Source: Agromyces ramosus (GTDB taxonomy: Bacteria; Actinomycetota; Actinomycetes; Actinomycetales; Microbacteriaceae). From it: 64,000 nt of DNA. The position numbers and the translations under genes were made by a program. The notes below the pieces were generated by a model. The model made no database searches and was not told the origin of the DNA. It saw only the letters and a program-made list of their open reading frames with translations. Shown here in pieces: positions 49,522 through 58,654 of this stretch. Every line of letters starts with the position of its first letter. The first letter of the stretch is position 1. The stretch covers positions 558,001-622,000 of the forward strand of contig NZ_SGWY01000001.1 of the NCBI RefSeq assembly GCF_004216665.1. Direction: 5' to 3'.

Positions 49522-52068
49522 TCACGCCAGCGCGAGCTCCACGACGTCGGCGAGCACCGCATCGCGGCCTTCACGGCGCGCGATCGCGAATCGATCGGCC
49601 TCCGGGCCGGCGACCACGCGATCGAGGACCCGCTGGTGGAATGAGAACGCCGAGCCTGCGAAGAGGCCCTTGCGCTCGCGCACGTCTTCGGCCGCTCCGA
49701 GCAGCCGGCCGGCGAGCTCGATGTCACCCGTCAGGGCCGCGAGCGCGAACAACCCCTCGAGGGCATAGGCGGTGCCGTCCTCGTGCCCGACCGACGACGA
49801 GATGAGCAGCTGCTCGGAGAAGCACGTCCGGGCTCCCCCGAGATCGCCGAGCATCACGCGAGCCCACCCGAGGTAGTTCAGCGCGATGGTCAGGCCGAGC
49901 TTGTCGTCGATGCTCCGCGCGATGGCGAGGCTCGCATCGAAGAGCTCGATCGCCTCGTCGGTCCGGCCGCGCATGAGGGCCGTTCGACCGAGCAGGTTCC
50001 CGATGATCGCGCGGCCGAAGGCGTCATCGAGGTCCTCGACCAGCTCGAGTGCTCGCCGGAGCGCGGCCTCGGCGCCGTCGAGGTCGGGCGACGCCATCGT
50101 GAGCGGCGCGAGCGCCAGCGATGCGAGCACGAGGGCCTCGCCGAATCCGTCGCGCTCCCGCTCGAAGTAGTCGGCGCACCGCACGAGCACCGGCACGATC
50201 GCCGGATCCGGCGACTGCATCGCGGCGATCGAGTTCTCGTAGTAGAGCGCGATGGTGCGGGCGCGCTCGGAGAGCTCGTCCTCGTGCTCGAGGAGGCGGC
50301 CCATCCAGACCCGGACCTCGCCGTGTTGGCCGCCGACCCACCAGAACCAGTACAACGGCCACACGCATTCGATGACGTCGTCCCACCGGCGTTCGTCGAT
50401 GAGGTGTCCGATGGCGGCTCGCAGCTCCTCGCGCTCGTCGACGAGGCGCGACATCCAGACGGCCTGCCGGGGATTGACCAGCTCGCGGCCGGCGTCCGCC
50501 GCGAGCCGCACGAAGTACTGGGCGTGCCGGTCGGCGCACTCCGTGAGGGTGCCGCGATCCTCGAGCCGATCCCTCGCGTACTCCCGCACGATCGCGGGCA
50601 TCGCGAACCACGCTCGCGCCCCACGGTCCTGCTCGCGGACGAGGCTGCCGTCCACCAGGGCGCCGAGCGCCCCGACCGCATCCGCACCGTCGAGCCCTGC
50701 CGACATCCACTCGGCCGCTTCGAGCCCGAACCCGCCGCGGAAGACGCCGAGGCGCAGCAGCAGCTCGCGCTGGTCGTCGTCGAGCAGCCGGGTGCTCCAC
50801 TCGATGGTCGCCTGCATCGTGCGCTGGCGTTCGGGCAGGTCGCGCGCCCCGCCCGCGAGCAGCGCCAGGGCGTGGTCGAGGCGGTCGACGATCGCGTCGG
50901 GCGTCAGGACCCGGGCGCGAGCGGCAGCGAGCTCGAGCGCGAGCGGCGCGCCGTCGAGCGCGTCGCAGATGGCGTCGACGGATGCCGCGTTCTCGTCGGT
51001 CAGCACGAAATCCGGCTTGACCGCCCGCGCCCGCTCCACGAACAGCTCGGCAGCGACCGCCGTGGGCAGCGGACCGAGGTCGACGTTCTGCTCGCCGCCG
51101 ATCCGCAGCAGGATCCGGCTCGTGGCGAGCACCGAGACCGAGGTGCTCGCGAGCAGGGCGCTGAGCGCGCCGGCTGCGTCGACCACCTGCTCGACGTTGT
51201 CGAGGACCAGCAGCATGCGACGGTCGTCCAGCGCCCTGGCGACCTTCTCGGCGAGCGGCGACTCGCCGGTGTCCCTGATCCCGAGCGCGTGCGCGATCGC
51301 CGGGATCACCTGCTCCGGGTCCTCCACGGGGGCGAGGTCGACGAACGCGACGCCGTCGGGGAACGCGTCCTCGACGGCGCGAGCGCCGGCGACCGCGAGC
51401 CGGCTCTTGCCGATGCCGCCCGGGCCCGTGATGGTCACGAGCCGGTGCTCCTCGTCGGTGAGCAACCGCGTCACCGCCTCGAGCTCGTCCTCACGTCCGA
51501 GCAGGCGGGTGAGCGGCGACGGCAGCCCGATCACCTCGGTCGAGGTCACGGGTGCCGCCGCCTCGAGGAGGTCGGCGCGTCGCGGGCCTGCCGCGTCGAA
51601 CCGCTCCGCCAGGAGCGTGGCGAGGTCGGCGGTGAGCAGCTCGGCCAGTTCCTCGGCATCCGAGAACGACACGTACGACGCCGAATCGTCCTCTCGGATG
51701 CGGGCGAGCAGGTGCTCGAGACGGGACTGCCGGTCGGTGCTCGCCTTGATGTAGATCAGCTTCGGGATGTCGGGCGCGAGATCCCATTCGTCCTCGAGGC
51801 CCGACACCGGCTCACCCGGCGCGACCCAGCCGTACTCCTCCCAGTACACGCCGACGAAGATGTCGCTCTGCTCCAGGTAGGCCCGGTACAGGGATCGCGG
51901 CGGGTGCGGACGAGCGCCGAGCTCGAACATCACCGGGGCGAGGGCGAGCCGTTCGATCGCCGAGCGGGCGGCGCGGCGCTCGGGCGCAAGCTCCTTCAGC
52001 GTCGAGCTCACGAACACGCGCAGCCGCTGGTCGGGTGTCCGGATGCCACCGGCGGCGACCGCGTTCAT
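49522..52068 (-). CDS. DUF4062-STAND NTPase-TPR protein, paralogue 2 (intact)
   Basis: The 848-residue protein has the same architecture as its neighbours: DUF4062 (about 8-150: RLRVFVSSTLKELAPERRA, SDIFVGVYWEEYGW, KLIYIKASTDRQSR), a linker, the NB-ARC-like NTPase with ITGPGGIGKSRL, Walker B MLLVLDNVEQVV, LATSRILLRIGGEQN, and APLALELAAARARVLTP. The winged-helix region TIEWSTRLLDDDQRELLLRLGVF and a TPR-like C-terminus with GHEDGTAYALEGLFALAALTGD follow. Such STAND proteins act as sensor-switch ATPases that oligomerise upon ligand binding. The C-terminal repeats are the presumed sensor and DUF4062 the presumed effector. The family has no characterised role known to me; an antiphage role is inference. 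A conserved leaderless promoter precedes it. Confidence 0.88.
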   Translation of the reverse strand: MNAVAAGGIRTPDQRLRVFVSSTLKELAPERRAARSAIERLALAPVMFELGARPHPPRSLYRAYLEQSDIFVGVYWEEYGWVAPGEPVSGLEDEWDLAPDIPKLIYIKASTDRQSRLEHLLARIREDDSASYVSFSDAEELAELLTADLATLLAERFDAAGPRRADLLEAAAPVTSTEVIGLPSPLTRLLGREDELEAVTRLLTDEEHRLVTITGPGGIGKSRLAVAGARAVEDAFPDGVAFVDLAPVEDPEQVIPAIAHALGIRDTGESPLAEKVARALDDRRMLLVLDNVEQVVDAAGALSALLASTSVSVLATSRILLRIGGEQNVDLGPLPTAVAAELFVERARAVKPDFVLTDENAASVDAICDALDGAPLALELAAARARVLTPDAIVDRLDHALALLAGGARDLPERQRTMQATIEWSTRLLDDDQRELLLRLGVFRGGFGLEAAEWMSAGLDGADAVGALGALVDGSLVREQDRGARAWFAMPAIVREYARDRLEDRGTLTECADRHAQYFVRLAADAGRELVNPRQAVWMSRLVDEREELRAAIGHLIDERRWDDVIECVWPLYWFWWVGGQHGEVRVWMGRLLEHEDELSERARTIALYYENSIAAMQSPDPAIVPVLVRCADYFERERDGFGEALVLASLALAPLTMASPDLDGAEAALRRALELVEDLDDAFGRAIIGNLLGRTALMRGRTDEAIELFDASLAIARSIDDKLGLTIALNYLGWARVMLGDLGGARTCFSEQLLISSSVGHEDGTAYALEGLFALAALTGDIELAGRLLGAAEDVRERKGLFAGSAFSFHQRVLDRVVAGPEADRFAIARREGRDAVLADVVELALA

Positions 52069-52075
52069 GCGTCAC

Positions 52076-52105
52076 AGTCTCCCGGCACGCTCGTGCGGGT
52101 GTCCA
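52076..52105 (-). promoter_or_regulatory. Leaderless promoter of STAND paralogue 2
   Basis: TGGACA (52105-52100), an 18-bp spacer, GAGACT (52081-52076), 7 nt and ATG on the minus strand. The flanking bases up to CACCCCAGAACG are also shared with paralogue 1. Confidence 0.7.
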
Positions 52106-52133
52106 GCGCCCCGACCACCCCAGAACGCCCGCG

Positions 52134-54704
52134 TCACCCCGGGCCGGCCCGGGTGGGTGCAGCCTCCGTGAGGGCGAGGTCGAGCATCTCGGCGAGATCG
52201 GCGCCTCGCCCCGCTCGTCGCGCCGCCTCGAAGGTCGCCGAGCCGCCGTTCGCCAGCGCACGCTCGAGGATCCGTCCGTGGACGGAGAAGGTTCCCCCCG
52301 TCGTCAGCCCCCTGCGCAGACGCACGGCCTCGGCCGCGCCGAACAGCAGGCCGGCGCGTTCCAGGTCGCCCGTGGCCGCCGCGACCGCGGACATCGCCTC
52401 CAGTCCGTAGGCGAAGCCCTCCTCGTGGCCGATGGCCGTGGAGATGCGCAGCTGGTCGGTGAACCACGTGCGTGCGCCGTCGGGATCGTCGTCCAGGAGC
52501 CGCGCCCACCCGAGGTGGTTGAGGGCGATCGCCTCGCCGAGCGGATCGTCGGCGCCGCGGGCGATCGCGAGGCTGTCGTCGAGGAGCTCGACGGCTTCAG
52601 GGAGCCGTCCGCGCGCCAGCACGGCCCGAGCGAGCATGATCCGCACCATCGTGCGCCCGAAGGGATCGCCGAGGTCGTCGACGAGCGTGACGGACTGCGC
52701 GATCGCCCGCCCTGCGGCATCCGGCTCAGCGTGCGGATCGGCCGTCAGGGCGACCGCGAGCATGGCGAGGGACAGGCTCTGCCCCAGCCGGTCGCCGTCG
52801 GTGCGGAAGTACTCGACGCACTCGGCGAGGGCCGGCGCGACCGCGGCGTCGGGCGTCTCGCCGAATCGGAGGGAGTCGGTGCAGAACAGCGCGATGATCC
52901 GGCTGCGGTCGTCGAGGGCGTTGCCGGGCGCCAGCAGCCGGGACATCCACCCGCGGACCTCGCCGAGCTGGCCGCTGACCCACCAGAACCAGTACAGGTT
53001 CCACGTCAGCCCCGCCACCTCGCCGAACTGTCGAGTGGCGACGAAGTGGTCCACCGCCGCACGCAGCTCGTCGCGCTCATCGGCGAGCCGCGACATCAGG
53101 CCGATCTGCCCCGTCCAGGTCGACTTCCGCGCGGACGCATCGGCGAGGGCGGCGTAGAACCGCGCATGCCGTTCCTCCATCTCGGGCAGGTCGCCCCGCG
53201 CGTCGAGCTCCTCGCGGCCGTACTCGCGAACGGTCGCGAGCATCGTGAACCACGCGCGCTCGCCGCGATCCTGCTCGCGTACGAGGCTCCCGTCGACGAG
53301 CACGGCGAGCGCGTCGACCGCATCGGCCCCTGCGAGGTCCGCGGCCATCCACTCCGCCGCATCGAGGCCGAACCCCGCGCGGAACACGCCGAGGCGCAGC
53401 AGCAGCTCCCGTTCGTCCGGTCGAAGCAGCCGGGCGCTCCAGTCGATCGTCGCGCGGAGCGTCCGCTGCCGCTCGGGGAGGTCGCGGTCGCCGGCGGTGA
53501 GGACCGTCAGGGCGTGGTCGAGCCGTTCCGCCAACGCGGCGGGAGTGAGCACCCGCAGGCGGGCCGCGGCGAGCTCGAGCGCGAGCGGGGCGTTGTCGAG
53601 CGCGGTGCAGATCGAGGTGATGTCGGCCGCGTTGTCGTCGGTGAGGTCGAAGTCGGGCTTCACCGCGCGGGCGCGATCCACGAGGAGGTCGGTCGCGGCC
53701 TGCGGTGCGAGCGGGCCGAGTGCGAGGCTCCGTTCGCCGCCGATGCGGAGCAGGATCCGGCTGGTCGCCAGCACCGAGACCGACGAGGCGCGCAGGATGC
53801 CCGCGAGCACGGGCGCCGCCTCGACGACCTGCTCCACGTTGTCGAGCAGCAGCAGCATGCGCCGGTCGGCGAGCGCGAGCGCGAGGGTCTCGGCGATCGT
53901 GCCGTCGCCCGGGTCGCCGGCGCCGAGCGCCCTCGCGACGGCCGCGGTCACGAGGGCGGGGTCGAGCACGGGGGCCAGGTCGACGAAGACGACGCCGTCG
54001 GGGAACGACCCTTCCACCTCGCGCGCCGCGGCGATCGCGAGCCGGCTCTTGCCGATGCCGCCCGGGCCGGTGAGGGTGACCAGCCGGTCCTCGTCGACGG
54101 TGAGCATCCCGACGACCGTCGCGAGCTCCTCGTCGCGGCCCACGAGGCGGGTCAGCGGTGACGGCAGGCCGACGCTCTCCGGGCGCGCCGGCGATGCCGC
54201 ATCCGGTTCCGGCGCGTGACGCAGGTCGGCGGCATCGAAGCGCTCGGCCAGCACGCTCGCGAGGTCCGCCGTGACCAGGTCGGCGAGCTCGGCGGCATCC
54301 GAGAACGCGACGTACGACGCGTCGTCGTCCTCGCGGATCCGGGCGAGCAGGGCCTCGAGCCGCTCATCCCGGTGCTCGGTGCGCTTGAGGTAGACGAGCT
54401 TCGGGATGTCGGGGGCGAGGTTCCACTCGTCCTCGAGTCCCGACACGTCCGCTCCCGGTGCGCTCCACCCGTACTGCTCCCAGTAGATCCCGACGAAGAT
54501 GTCGCTCTGCTCCAGGTACGCCCGGTACAGCTCGCGCGGGGGATGCGGCCGCGCACCCAGCTCGAACATCACCGGCGCCATCGCCAACCGCTCGATCGCC
54601 GCCCGCACCGCGCGCCGCTCGGGCGCCAGCTCCTTCAACGTCGAGCTGACGAACACCCGCAGGCGCTGGTCGGGCGTGCGGATGCCACCGACGGCCGTGG
54701 TCAT
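52134..54704 (-). CDS. DUF4062-STAND NTPase-TPR protein, paralogue 3 (intact)
   Basis: The 856-residue protein parallels paralogues 1 and 2: DUF4062 (about 8-150, RLRVFVSSTLKELAPERRA, SDIFVGIYWEQYGW, KLVYLKRTEHRDER), NTPase with LTGPGGIGKSRLAIAA, Walker B MLLLLDNVEQVV, LATSRILLRIGGERS and APLALELAAARLRVLTP. The winged helix includes TIDWSARLLRPDERELLLRLGVF, and the C-terminal repeats contain AIGHEEGFAYGLEAMSAVAAATGD. The C-terminus ends with an extra TEAAPTRAGPG tail. Identity among paralogues is highest in DUF4062 and NTPase and lowest in the TPR region. That fits conserved signalling with diversified sensing. Its stop is 65 bp before the start of paralogue 2. Confidence 0.88.
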   Translation of the reverse strand: MTTAVGGIRTPDQRLRVFVSSTLKELAPERRAVRAAIERLAMAPVMFELGARPHPPRELYRAYLEQSDIFVGIYWEQYGWSAPGADVSGLEDEWNLAPDIPKLVYLKRTEHRDERLEALLARIREDDDASYVAFSDAAELADLVTADLASVLAERFDAADLRHAPEPDAASPARPESVGLPSPLTRLVGRDEELATVVGMLTVDEDRLVTLTGPGGIGKSRLAIAAAREVEGSFPDGVVFVDLAPVLDPALVTAAVARALGAGDPGDGTIAETLALALADRRMLLLLDNVEQVVEAAPVLAGILRASSVSVLATSRILLRIGGERSLALGPLAPQAATDLLVDRARAVKPDFDLTDDNAADITSICTALDNAPLALELAAARLRVLTPAALAERLDHALTVLTAGDRDLPERQRTLRATIDWSARLLRPDERELLLRLGVFRAGFGLDAAEWMAADLAGADAVDALAVLVDGSLVREQDRGERAWFTMLATVREYGREELDARGDLPEMEERHARFYAALADASARKSTWTGQIGLMSRLADERDELRAAVDHFVATRQFGEVAGLTWNLYWFWWVSGQLGEVRGWMSRLLAPGNALDDRSRIIALFCTDSLRFGETPDAAVAPALAECVEYFRTDGDRLGQSLSLAMLAVALTADPHAEPDAAGRAIAQSVTLVDDLGDPFGRTMVRIMLARAVLARGRLPEAVELLDDSLAIARGADDPLGEAIALNHLGWARLLDDDPDGARTWFTDQLRISTAIGHEEGFAYGLEAMSAVAAATGDLERAGLLFGAAEAVRLRRGLTTGGTFSVHGRILERALANGGSATFEAARRAGRGADLAEMLDLALTEAAPTRAGPG

Positions 54705-54710
54705 GCGGCC

Positions 54711-54740
54711 AGTCTCGTGCCGCGCGGCGCCGACTGTCCA
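54711..54740 (-). promoter_or_regulatory. Leaderless promoter of STAND paralogue 3
   Basis: TGGACA (54740-54735), an 18-bp spacer, GAGACT (54716-54711), then 6 nt to the ATG at 54704. It is the third copy of the conserved element. The 88-bp gap to the next gene contains nothing else seen. Confidence 0.7.
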
Positions 54741-54792
54741 GCGCGCCGGCCTGCAGGACCGCCGCGGTCGGGTCCGTGCCGGGCGGTTCGCC

Positions 54793-55890
54793 TCAGTCGG
54801 ATGCCCGCGCCAGGGCCGCGCCCGCCGCCTCGAGCCAGCGCAGGGGTTCGGCCATGGCCGCAGCGCCGCTGCCGGCGAGGTCGACGAGGGCGACGGATGC
54901 CGCGAATCCTCGCGGCTCGGCCGTGATCGCGCCCGCGACCAGGGCGGTCGGCACGCGGGCGTCGCGCGCGAGGCCCGCCACGACCGTGGGCGCCTTGCCC
55001 GCCTCGGACTGCCCGTCGAAGCGCCCCTCGCCCGTGATCACGAGGTCGGCCCCGACGATGACCTCTGGCAGGCCGACGGTCTCGGCCACGAGCGCCGCAC
55101 CACCGCCCATCTGCGCTCCCCAGGCGAGCAGGCCGAAGCCGGCACCGCCGGCCGCACCCGCACCGGCCGCTGCCGCGAGCGGCTGCATCGCGGTGGGCAC
55201 GAGGTCGGCCAGCCGGGCGAGGTTCGCCTCGAGCACGTCGACGGTGGCGGCATCCGCGCCCTTCTGCGGTCCGAACACGGCCGCGGCGCCGAGCCCGCCG
55301 AGCAGCGGGTTGGTGACGTCGCCCAGGATCACCGCGCCGCCGTGCGGCAGGGGACGAACGCCCGACAGGTCCACGCGGTCGAGCAGCGCCAGGCCGCGGT
55401 TGCCCAGTGGCACCGGCGCGCCGGAGTCGTCGAGGAACCACCCGCCGAGCACGGTGAGCGCCCCCGCGCCCCCGTCGCTGCACGCGCTGCCGCCGAGCGC
55501 GAGCAGCAGCCGCTCGACCCCGGCATCGAGCGCTGCCGCGATCGCCTCACCGAAGCCGGCACTGTGCGCATCGAGCGGTTCGAGCGGGTCGAGCATCGTG
55601 AGGCCGGAGGTCGAGGCCAGCTCGACCACGCCCGTGCCGTCGGGCAGCAGCAGCCATGACGTCTCGGCTGGCTCCGAGACCGGGCCGCGCACGGTGACGG
55701 GCATGCGACGGGCGCCGGGCACCGCCGAGGCGAACGCGTCGAGGGTGCCCTCTCCCCCGTCGGCCATGGGGCGCTCGACGAGCTCGTCGTCGGGCCGCAC
55801 GGCTCGCCATCCTGCCGCGAGGGCGGCTGCGGCATCCGCTGCGCTCGCCGTGCCCTTGAACGAGTCGGGCGCGATGACGATGCGGCTCAC
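54793..55890 (-). CDS. Glycerate kinase (GlxK/GarK family)
   Basis: The 365-residue kinase phosphorylates D-glycerate, linking glyoxylate or sugar-acid catabolism to glycolysis. The family begins IVIAPDSFKGTASAADAAAALAAGW and has PMADGGEGTLDAF, LALGGSACSDGGAGALTVLGG, LGDVTNPLLGG, AVFGPQKGAD and VITGEGRFDGQSEAGKAPTVVAGLA, all typical of the type 1 glycerate kinase fold. The GTG at 55890 overlaps the ThuA stop (GTGA). Pairing with ThuA and the nearby beta-galactosidase suggests use in a sugar-acid or sugar-oxidation route; the exact pathway is unclear. Confidence 0.92.
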   Translation of the reverse strand: MSRIVIAPDSFKGTASAADAAAALAAGWRAVRPDDELVERPMADGGEGTLDAFASAVPGARRMPVTVRGPVSEPAETSWLLLPDGTGVVELASTSGLTMLDPLEPLDAHSAGFGEAIAAALDAGVERLLLALGGSACSDGGAGALTVLGGWFLDDSGAPVPLGNRGLALLDRVDLSGVRPLPHGGAVILGDVTNPLLGGLGAAAVFGPQKGADAATVDVLEANLARLADLVPTAMQPLAAAAGAGAAGGAGFGLLAWGAQMGGGAALVAETVGLPEVIVGADLVITGEGRFDGQSEAGKAPTVVAGLARDARVPTALVAGAITAEPRGFAASVALVDLAGSGAAAMAEPLRWLEAAGAALARASD

Positions 55891-56591
55891 GAGGCGTCGA
55901 ACGTCGGCGCGGGCACGTGCGAGAGCCACTGCAGCGCGCGCGTGAGAAGCTCGCGGTGCTCGGACGACTCGTAGGAGCGCGCGTCGTGTCCGAGCGCGTC
56001 GTAGACGACGCGCGATCGGCCGAGCTCGCGGGCCCAGATGATCGGATGCCGCATGCCGTCCTCCTCGTGCTCGGCGATCCGCTCGATCACGCCGTCGAGT
56101 CGCAGCGCCGAGTACCGCTCGTCGACCACGGCGAAGTCGCTGAGCCCGTCGGCGATCACGTGGGTGCCGACGATGTGCACGCGCGCCTCGCCGATCGGCG
56201 GATGCCACGAGTATCCCTCGATCCAGCGCCCGCCGAGCGCGTGGCCGAAGGCGGGGAGCTCGGGCAGCGTGGACGCCGACGCGTGCACGGCCAGGACCCC
56301 GATTCCCCGATCGAGCGCGGCGTCGAGCCCGGCCGCTGCGGCGTCGAGCTCCTCGTCGGTCGGTTCGGGCGGTTCGCCGGTGCCCTCGGGCAGCGGCGCC
56401 TCGGGATTGCCGGCGTTCACGACGAGCAGGTCGGCCTCGCCGAGCGCCGCGAGACCGGCCAGGAGGTCGTCGCCCACCTCGACGCGGTAGCCCGCACCCG
56501 CGACGATGCCGGCGAGCGCGGCACTCGTCTCGGCGAACGGGTGCCACGCGTCGGCGTACCGGCCGGAGCCGCTGAGGATGACCGCGCGCAT
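55887..56591 (-). CDS. ThuA-domain protein (glutamine-amidotransferase-like fold)
   Basis: The 234-residue protein belongs to the ThuA family found in trehalose, sucrose and other sugar-oxidation loci. It starts MRAVILSGSGRYADAWHPFAETSAAL, then ADLLVVNAGNPE, GIGVLAVHASASTLPELPAFGHALGGRW and HPIIWARELGRSRVVYDALGHD, with the conserved His. ThuA folds resemble class I glutamine amidotransferases, and their reaction is incompletely known; conversion of 3-keto sugars is the accepted context. A GGAGGAG site precedes ATG 56591, and TACGAT at 56618-56613 is the likely -10. It is upstream of glycerate kinase in one operon. Confidence 0.85.
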   Translation of the reverse strand: MRAVILSGSGRYADAWHPFAETSAALAGIVAGAGYRVEVGDDLLAGLAALGEADLLVVNAGNPEAPLPEGTGEPPEPTDEELDAAAAGLDAALDRGIGVLAVHASASTLPELPAFGHALGGRWIEGYSWHPPIGEARVHIVGTHVIADGLSDFAVVDERYSALRLDGVIERIAEHEEDGMRHPIIWARELGRSRVVYDALGHDARSYESSEHRELLTRALQWLSHVPAPTFDAS

Positions 56592-56641
56592 GTCGCCTCC
56601 TCCGCTCTCGCGTGCATCGTAGCCCCGGAGAGCGTTCGCCG

Positions 56642-58627
56642 TCATCGCTCGAGCACCAGCGCCCAGTCGTAGGCGCCGAGTCGCACCGACGACACCTGTG
56701 CGCCCGATTCGGCGTCGATCCCCGAGACGGGCACGTCGACGGGCTCGCCGCCGTGGTGCACGAGCGTCACGAGCTCCCCACGGCGGGCCGCCTCCACGTG
56801 CTCGGGGAGCCCGGCGACCACCGGCTCGACGCGCGCGTCGGCGAGCACGTGGTCGACGACCGCCTGCACGCCCGCCTCGTCGGGCACCGTCGCCAGGTAG
56901 CGGGCGACGCCGCGTCCCGCGCGGCGCGCGGTGAGGGCCGGATGCCCCGCGCGGCGGCCGCTCGTGAACGAGGCCTCCACCGTGGCATCCGCCGCCGCGA
57001 TCTCCTCGGCGAGCAGCGTGCCCGACGAGTCCGGCAGCGCGTCGCCCGCGAACCGCGCGACCCGTTCGCCGGGCACGGTCGGGGGCGCGGACGGCGCGAC
57101 GAGCGCGCCGAAGTCCTCGAGCCGCACCCCGCAGAGCGCGCCGAGCTGCGTGAGGAACCCGCCCTCGCGGAAGCGGTCGAGCTCGTCGACGACGTCGGTG
57201 AAGGGACCGGCGAGCAGGTGTCCGCCGTCCTCGACGAACCCGGTGAGGGCGGCCGCCCCCTCGTCGCGGAGCAGGTACAGCAGCGGCGCGATCGCGAGCG
57301 CGTACTGCCCGTCGACGCGCTCGGGCGCCACGATGTCGACCTGCACGTGGCGGCGATGCAGGGCGCGGTACCACCGCTGAACGACGTCGAGGTAGTCGAG
57401 CACGTTCGACGGGTGATCGGATGCCTCGACCGCCCACCAGTTCTCCCAGTCGAACACGAGCGCCACACGGGCGTCGCGGGCCCCCGCGGGAAGGGGCGGC
57501 AGGGCGGCGAGTCGCGCGCCGAGGGCCGCGGCCTCGCGCCAGGTGCGCGTGTCGCGACCGGCGTGCGGCAGCATCGCCGAGTGGAACTTCTCGGCGCCGG
57601 CTCGTGACTGCCGCCACTGGAAGAACAGGATGCCGTCGGCGCCGCGCCCGATCGCCTGGGCGCTGAGGGCCGCCATCTGGCCGGGCGCCTTGGGCGCGTT
57701 CGACGGGCGCCAGTTCAGCGCGTTCGTCGCCTGCTCCATGAGGATCCACGGCACCTCGGGCTTCAGGGATCGAACGAGGTCGCGCTGGAACGCGGCGGCC
57801 CGGAATGACTCGGCGTCGTTCGGGTCGGGGTAGGCGTCGTCGCTGATGAGATCCAGGTGCTCGGCCCACTGCGCGTAGTTCGCCGGCTTGAACGCGCCCA
57901 TGAAGTTCGTGGTGATCGGCTGCGTCGCCCCGGCCTTGCGGATCAGGTCGCGCTCCATGAGGTAGCACTCGAGCAGCATGTCGCTCGTGAAGCGGCGGTA
58001 GTCGAGCAGCTGGCCGGGGTTCAGGCTGTAGGGCGCCTTGCGCGGTGGGAACACCTCGTCGAAGCTCCCGTAGCGCTGCGACCAGAAGTTCGTGCCCCAG
58101 GCCTCGTTGAGGGCGTCGACCGTGCCGTGGCGATCGGCGAGCCAGCGCCGGAACGCATCGCGCGCGGCATCCGAGAAGTCCATGTTCAGGTGGCAGCCGT
58201 ACTCGTTGTTGACGTGCCACATCACGACAGCCGGATGCGTCGCGTACCGCTCGGCCATCGCCGTCACGAGCTCGGCCGCGAGCCGACGGTACACCGGCGA
58301 CGACGGTGCGAACTGCTGGCGGCTGCCCGGCCAGTACACCGCCCCGTTCTCGTCCTGCGGGAGGATCTCGGGATACGCTGCGCTGGCCCACGGCGGCGGC
58401 GAGGCCGTCGCCGTGGCGAGGTCGACGGCGATGCCGCCCTCGTGCAGCAGGTCGATGACGTGGTCGAGCCACGCGAAGTCGAACTCGCCCTCGCGAGGCT
58501 GGATGCGCGCCCACGAGAAGATGCCGAGGCTCACCATGGTGACACCGGCCTCGCGCATGCGGGCGACGTCCTCGGGCCAGAGCTCCTCGGGCCACTGCTC
58601 GGGGTTGTAGTCGGCGCCGTAGTGCAT
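56642..58627 (-). CDS. GH42 beta-galactosidase
   Basis: The 661-residue cytosolic enzyme has the GH42 pattern: MHYGADYNPEQWPEELWPED at the start, WHVNNEYGCHLNMDFSDAA with the acid/base Glu, NFWSQRYGSFDEVFPPR, ISDDAYPDPND and VPWILMEQATNALNW with the nucleophile Glu, then GADGILFFQWRQSRAGAEKFH. A trimerisation-like domain and C-terminal beta domain follow. Substrates are likely beta-galactosides from plant or host glycans, matching the nearby fucosidase. A GAGGA site precedes ATG 58627. A TAGACT -10 and a palindrome lie upstream. Confidence 0.93.
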   Translation of the reverse strand: MHYGADYNPEQWPEELWPEDVARMREAGVTMVSLGIFSWARIQPREGEFDFAWLDHVIDLLHEGGIAVDLATATASPPPWASAAYPEILPQDENGAVYWPGSRQQFAPSSPVYRRLAAELVTAMAERYATHPAVVMWHVNNEYGCHLNMDFSDAARDAFRRWLADRHGTVDALNEAWGTNFWSQRYGSFDEVFPPRKAPYSLNPGQLLDYRRFTSDMLLECYLMERDLIRKAGATQPITTNFMGAFKPANYAQWAEHLDLISDDAYPDPNDAESFRAAAFQRDLVRSLKPEVPWILMEQATNALNWRPSNAPKAPGQMAALSAQAIGRGADGILFFQWRQSRAGAEKFHSAMLPHAGRDTRTWREAAALGARLAALPPLPAGARDARVALVFDWENWWAVEASDHPSNVLDYLDVVQRWYRALHRRHVQVDIVAPERVDGQYALAIAPLLYLLRDEGAAALTGFVEDGGHLLAGPFTDVVDELDRFREGGFLTQLGALCGVRLEDFGALVAPSAPPTVPGERVARFAGDALPDSSGTLLAEEIAAADATVEASFTSGRRAGHPALTARRAGRGVARYLATVPDEAGVQAVVDHVLADARVEPVVAGLPEHVEAARRGELVTLVHHGGEPVDVPVSGIDAESGAQVSSVRLGAYDWALVLER

Positions 58628-58654
58628 CGGGGTCCTCCATCGTCGGCAGGGCTG

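Noticed and set aside
46484..54704. LuxR- or AfsR-type transcription regulator reading of the STAND genes
   Set aside because: The NTPase-TPR part resembles such regulators, but there is no LuxR or SARP DNA-binding domain at either end. The N-terminus is DUF4062.
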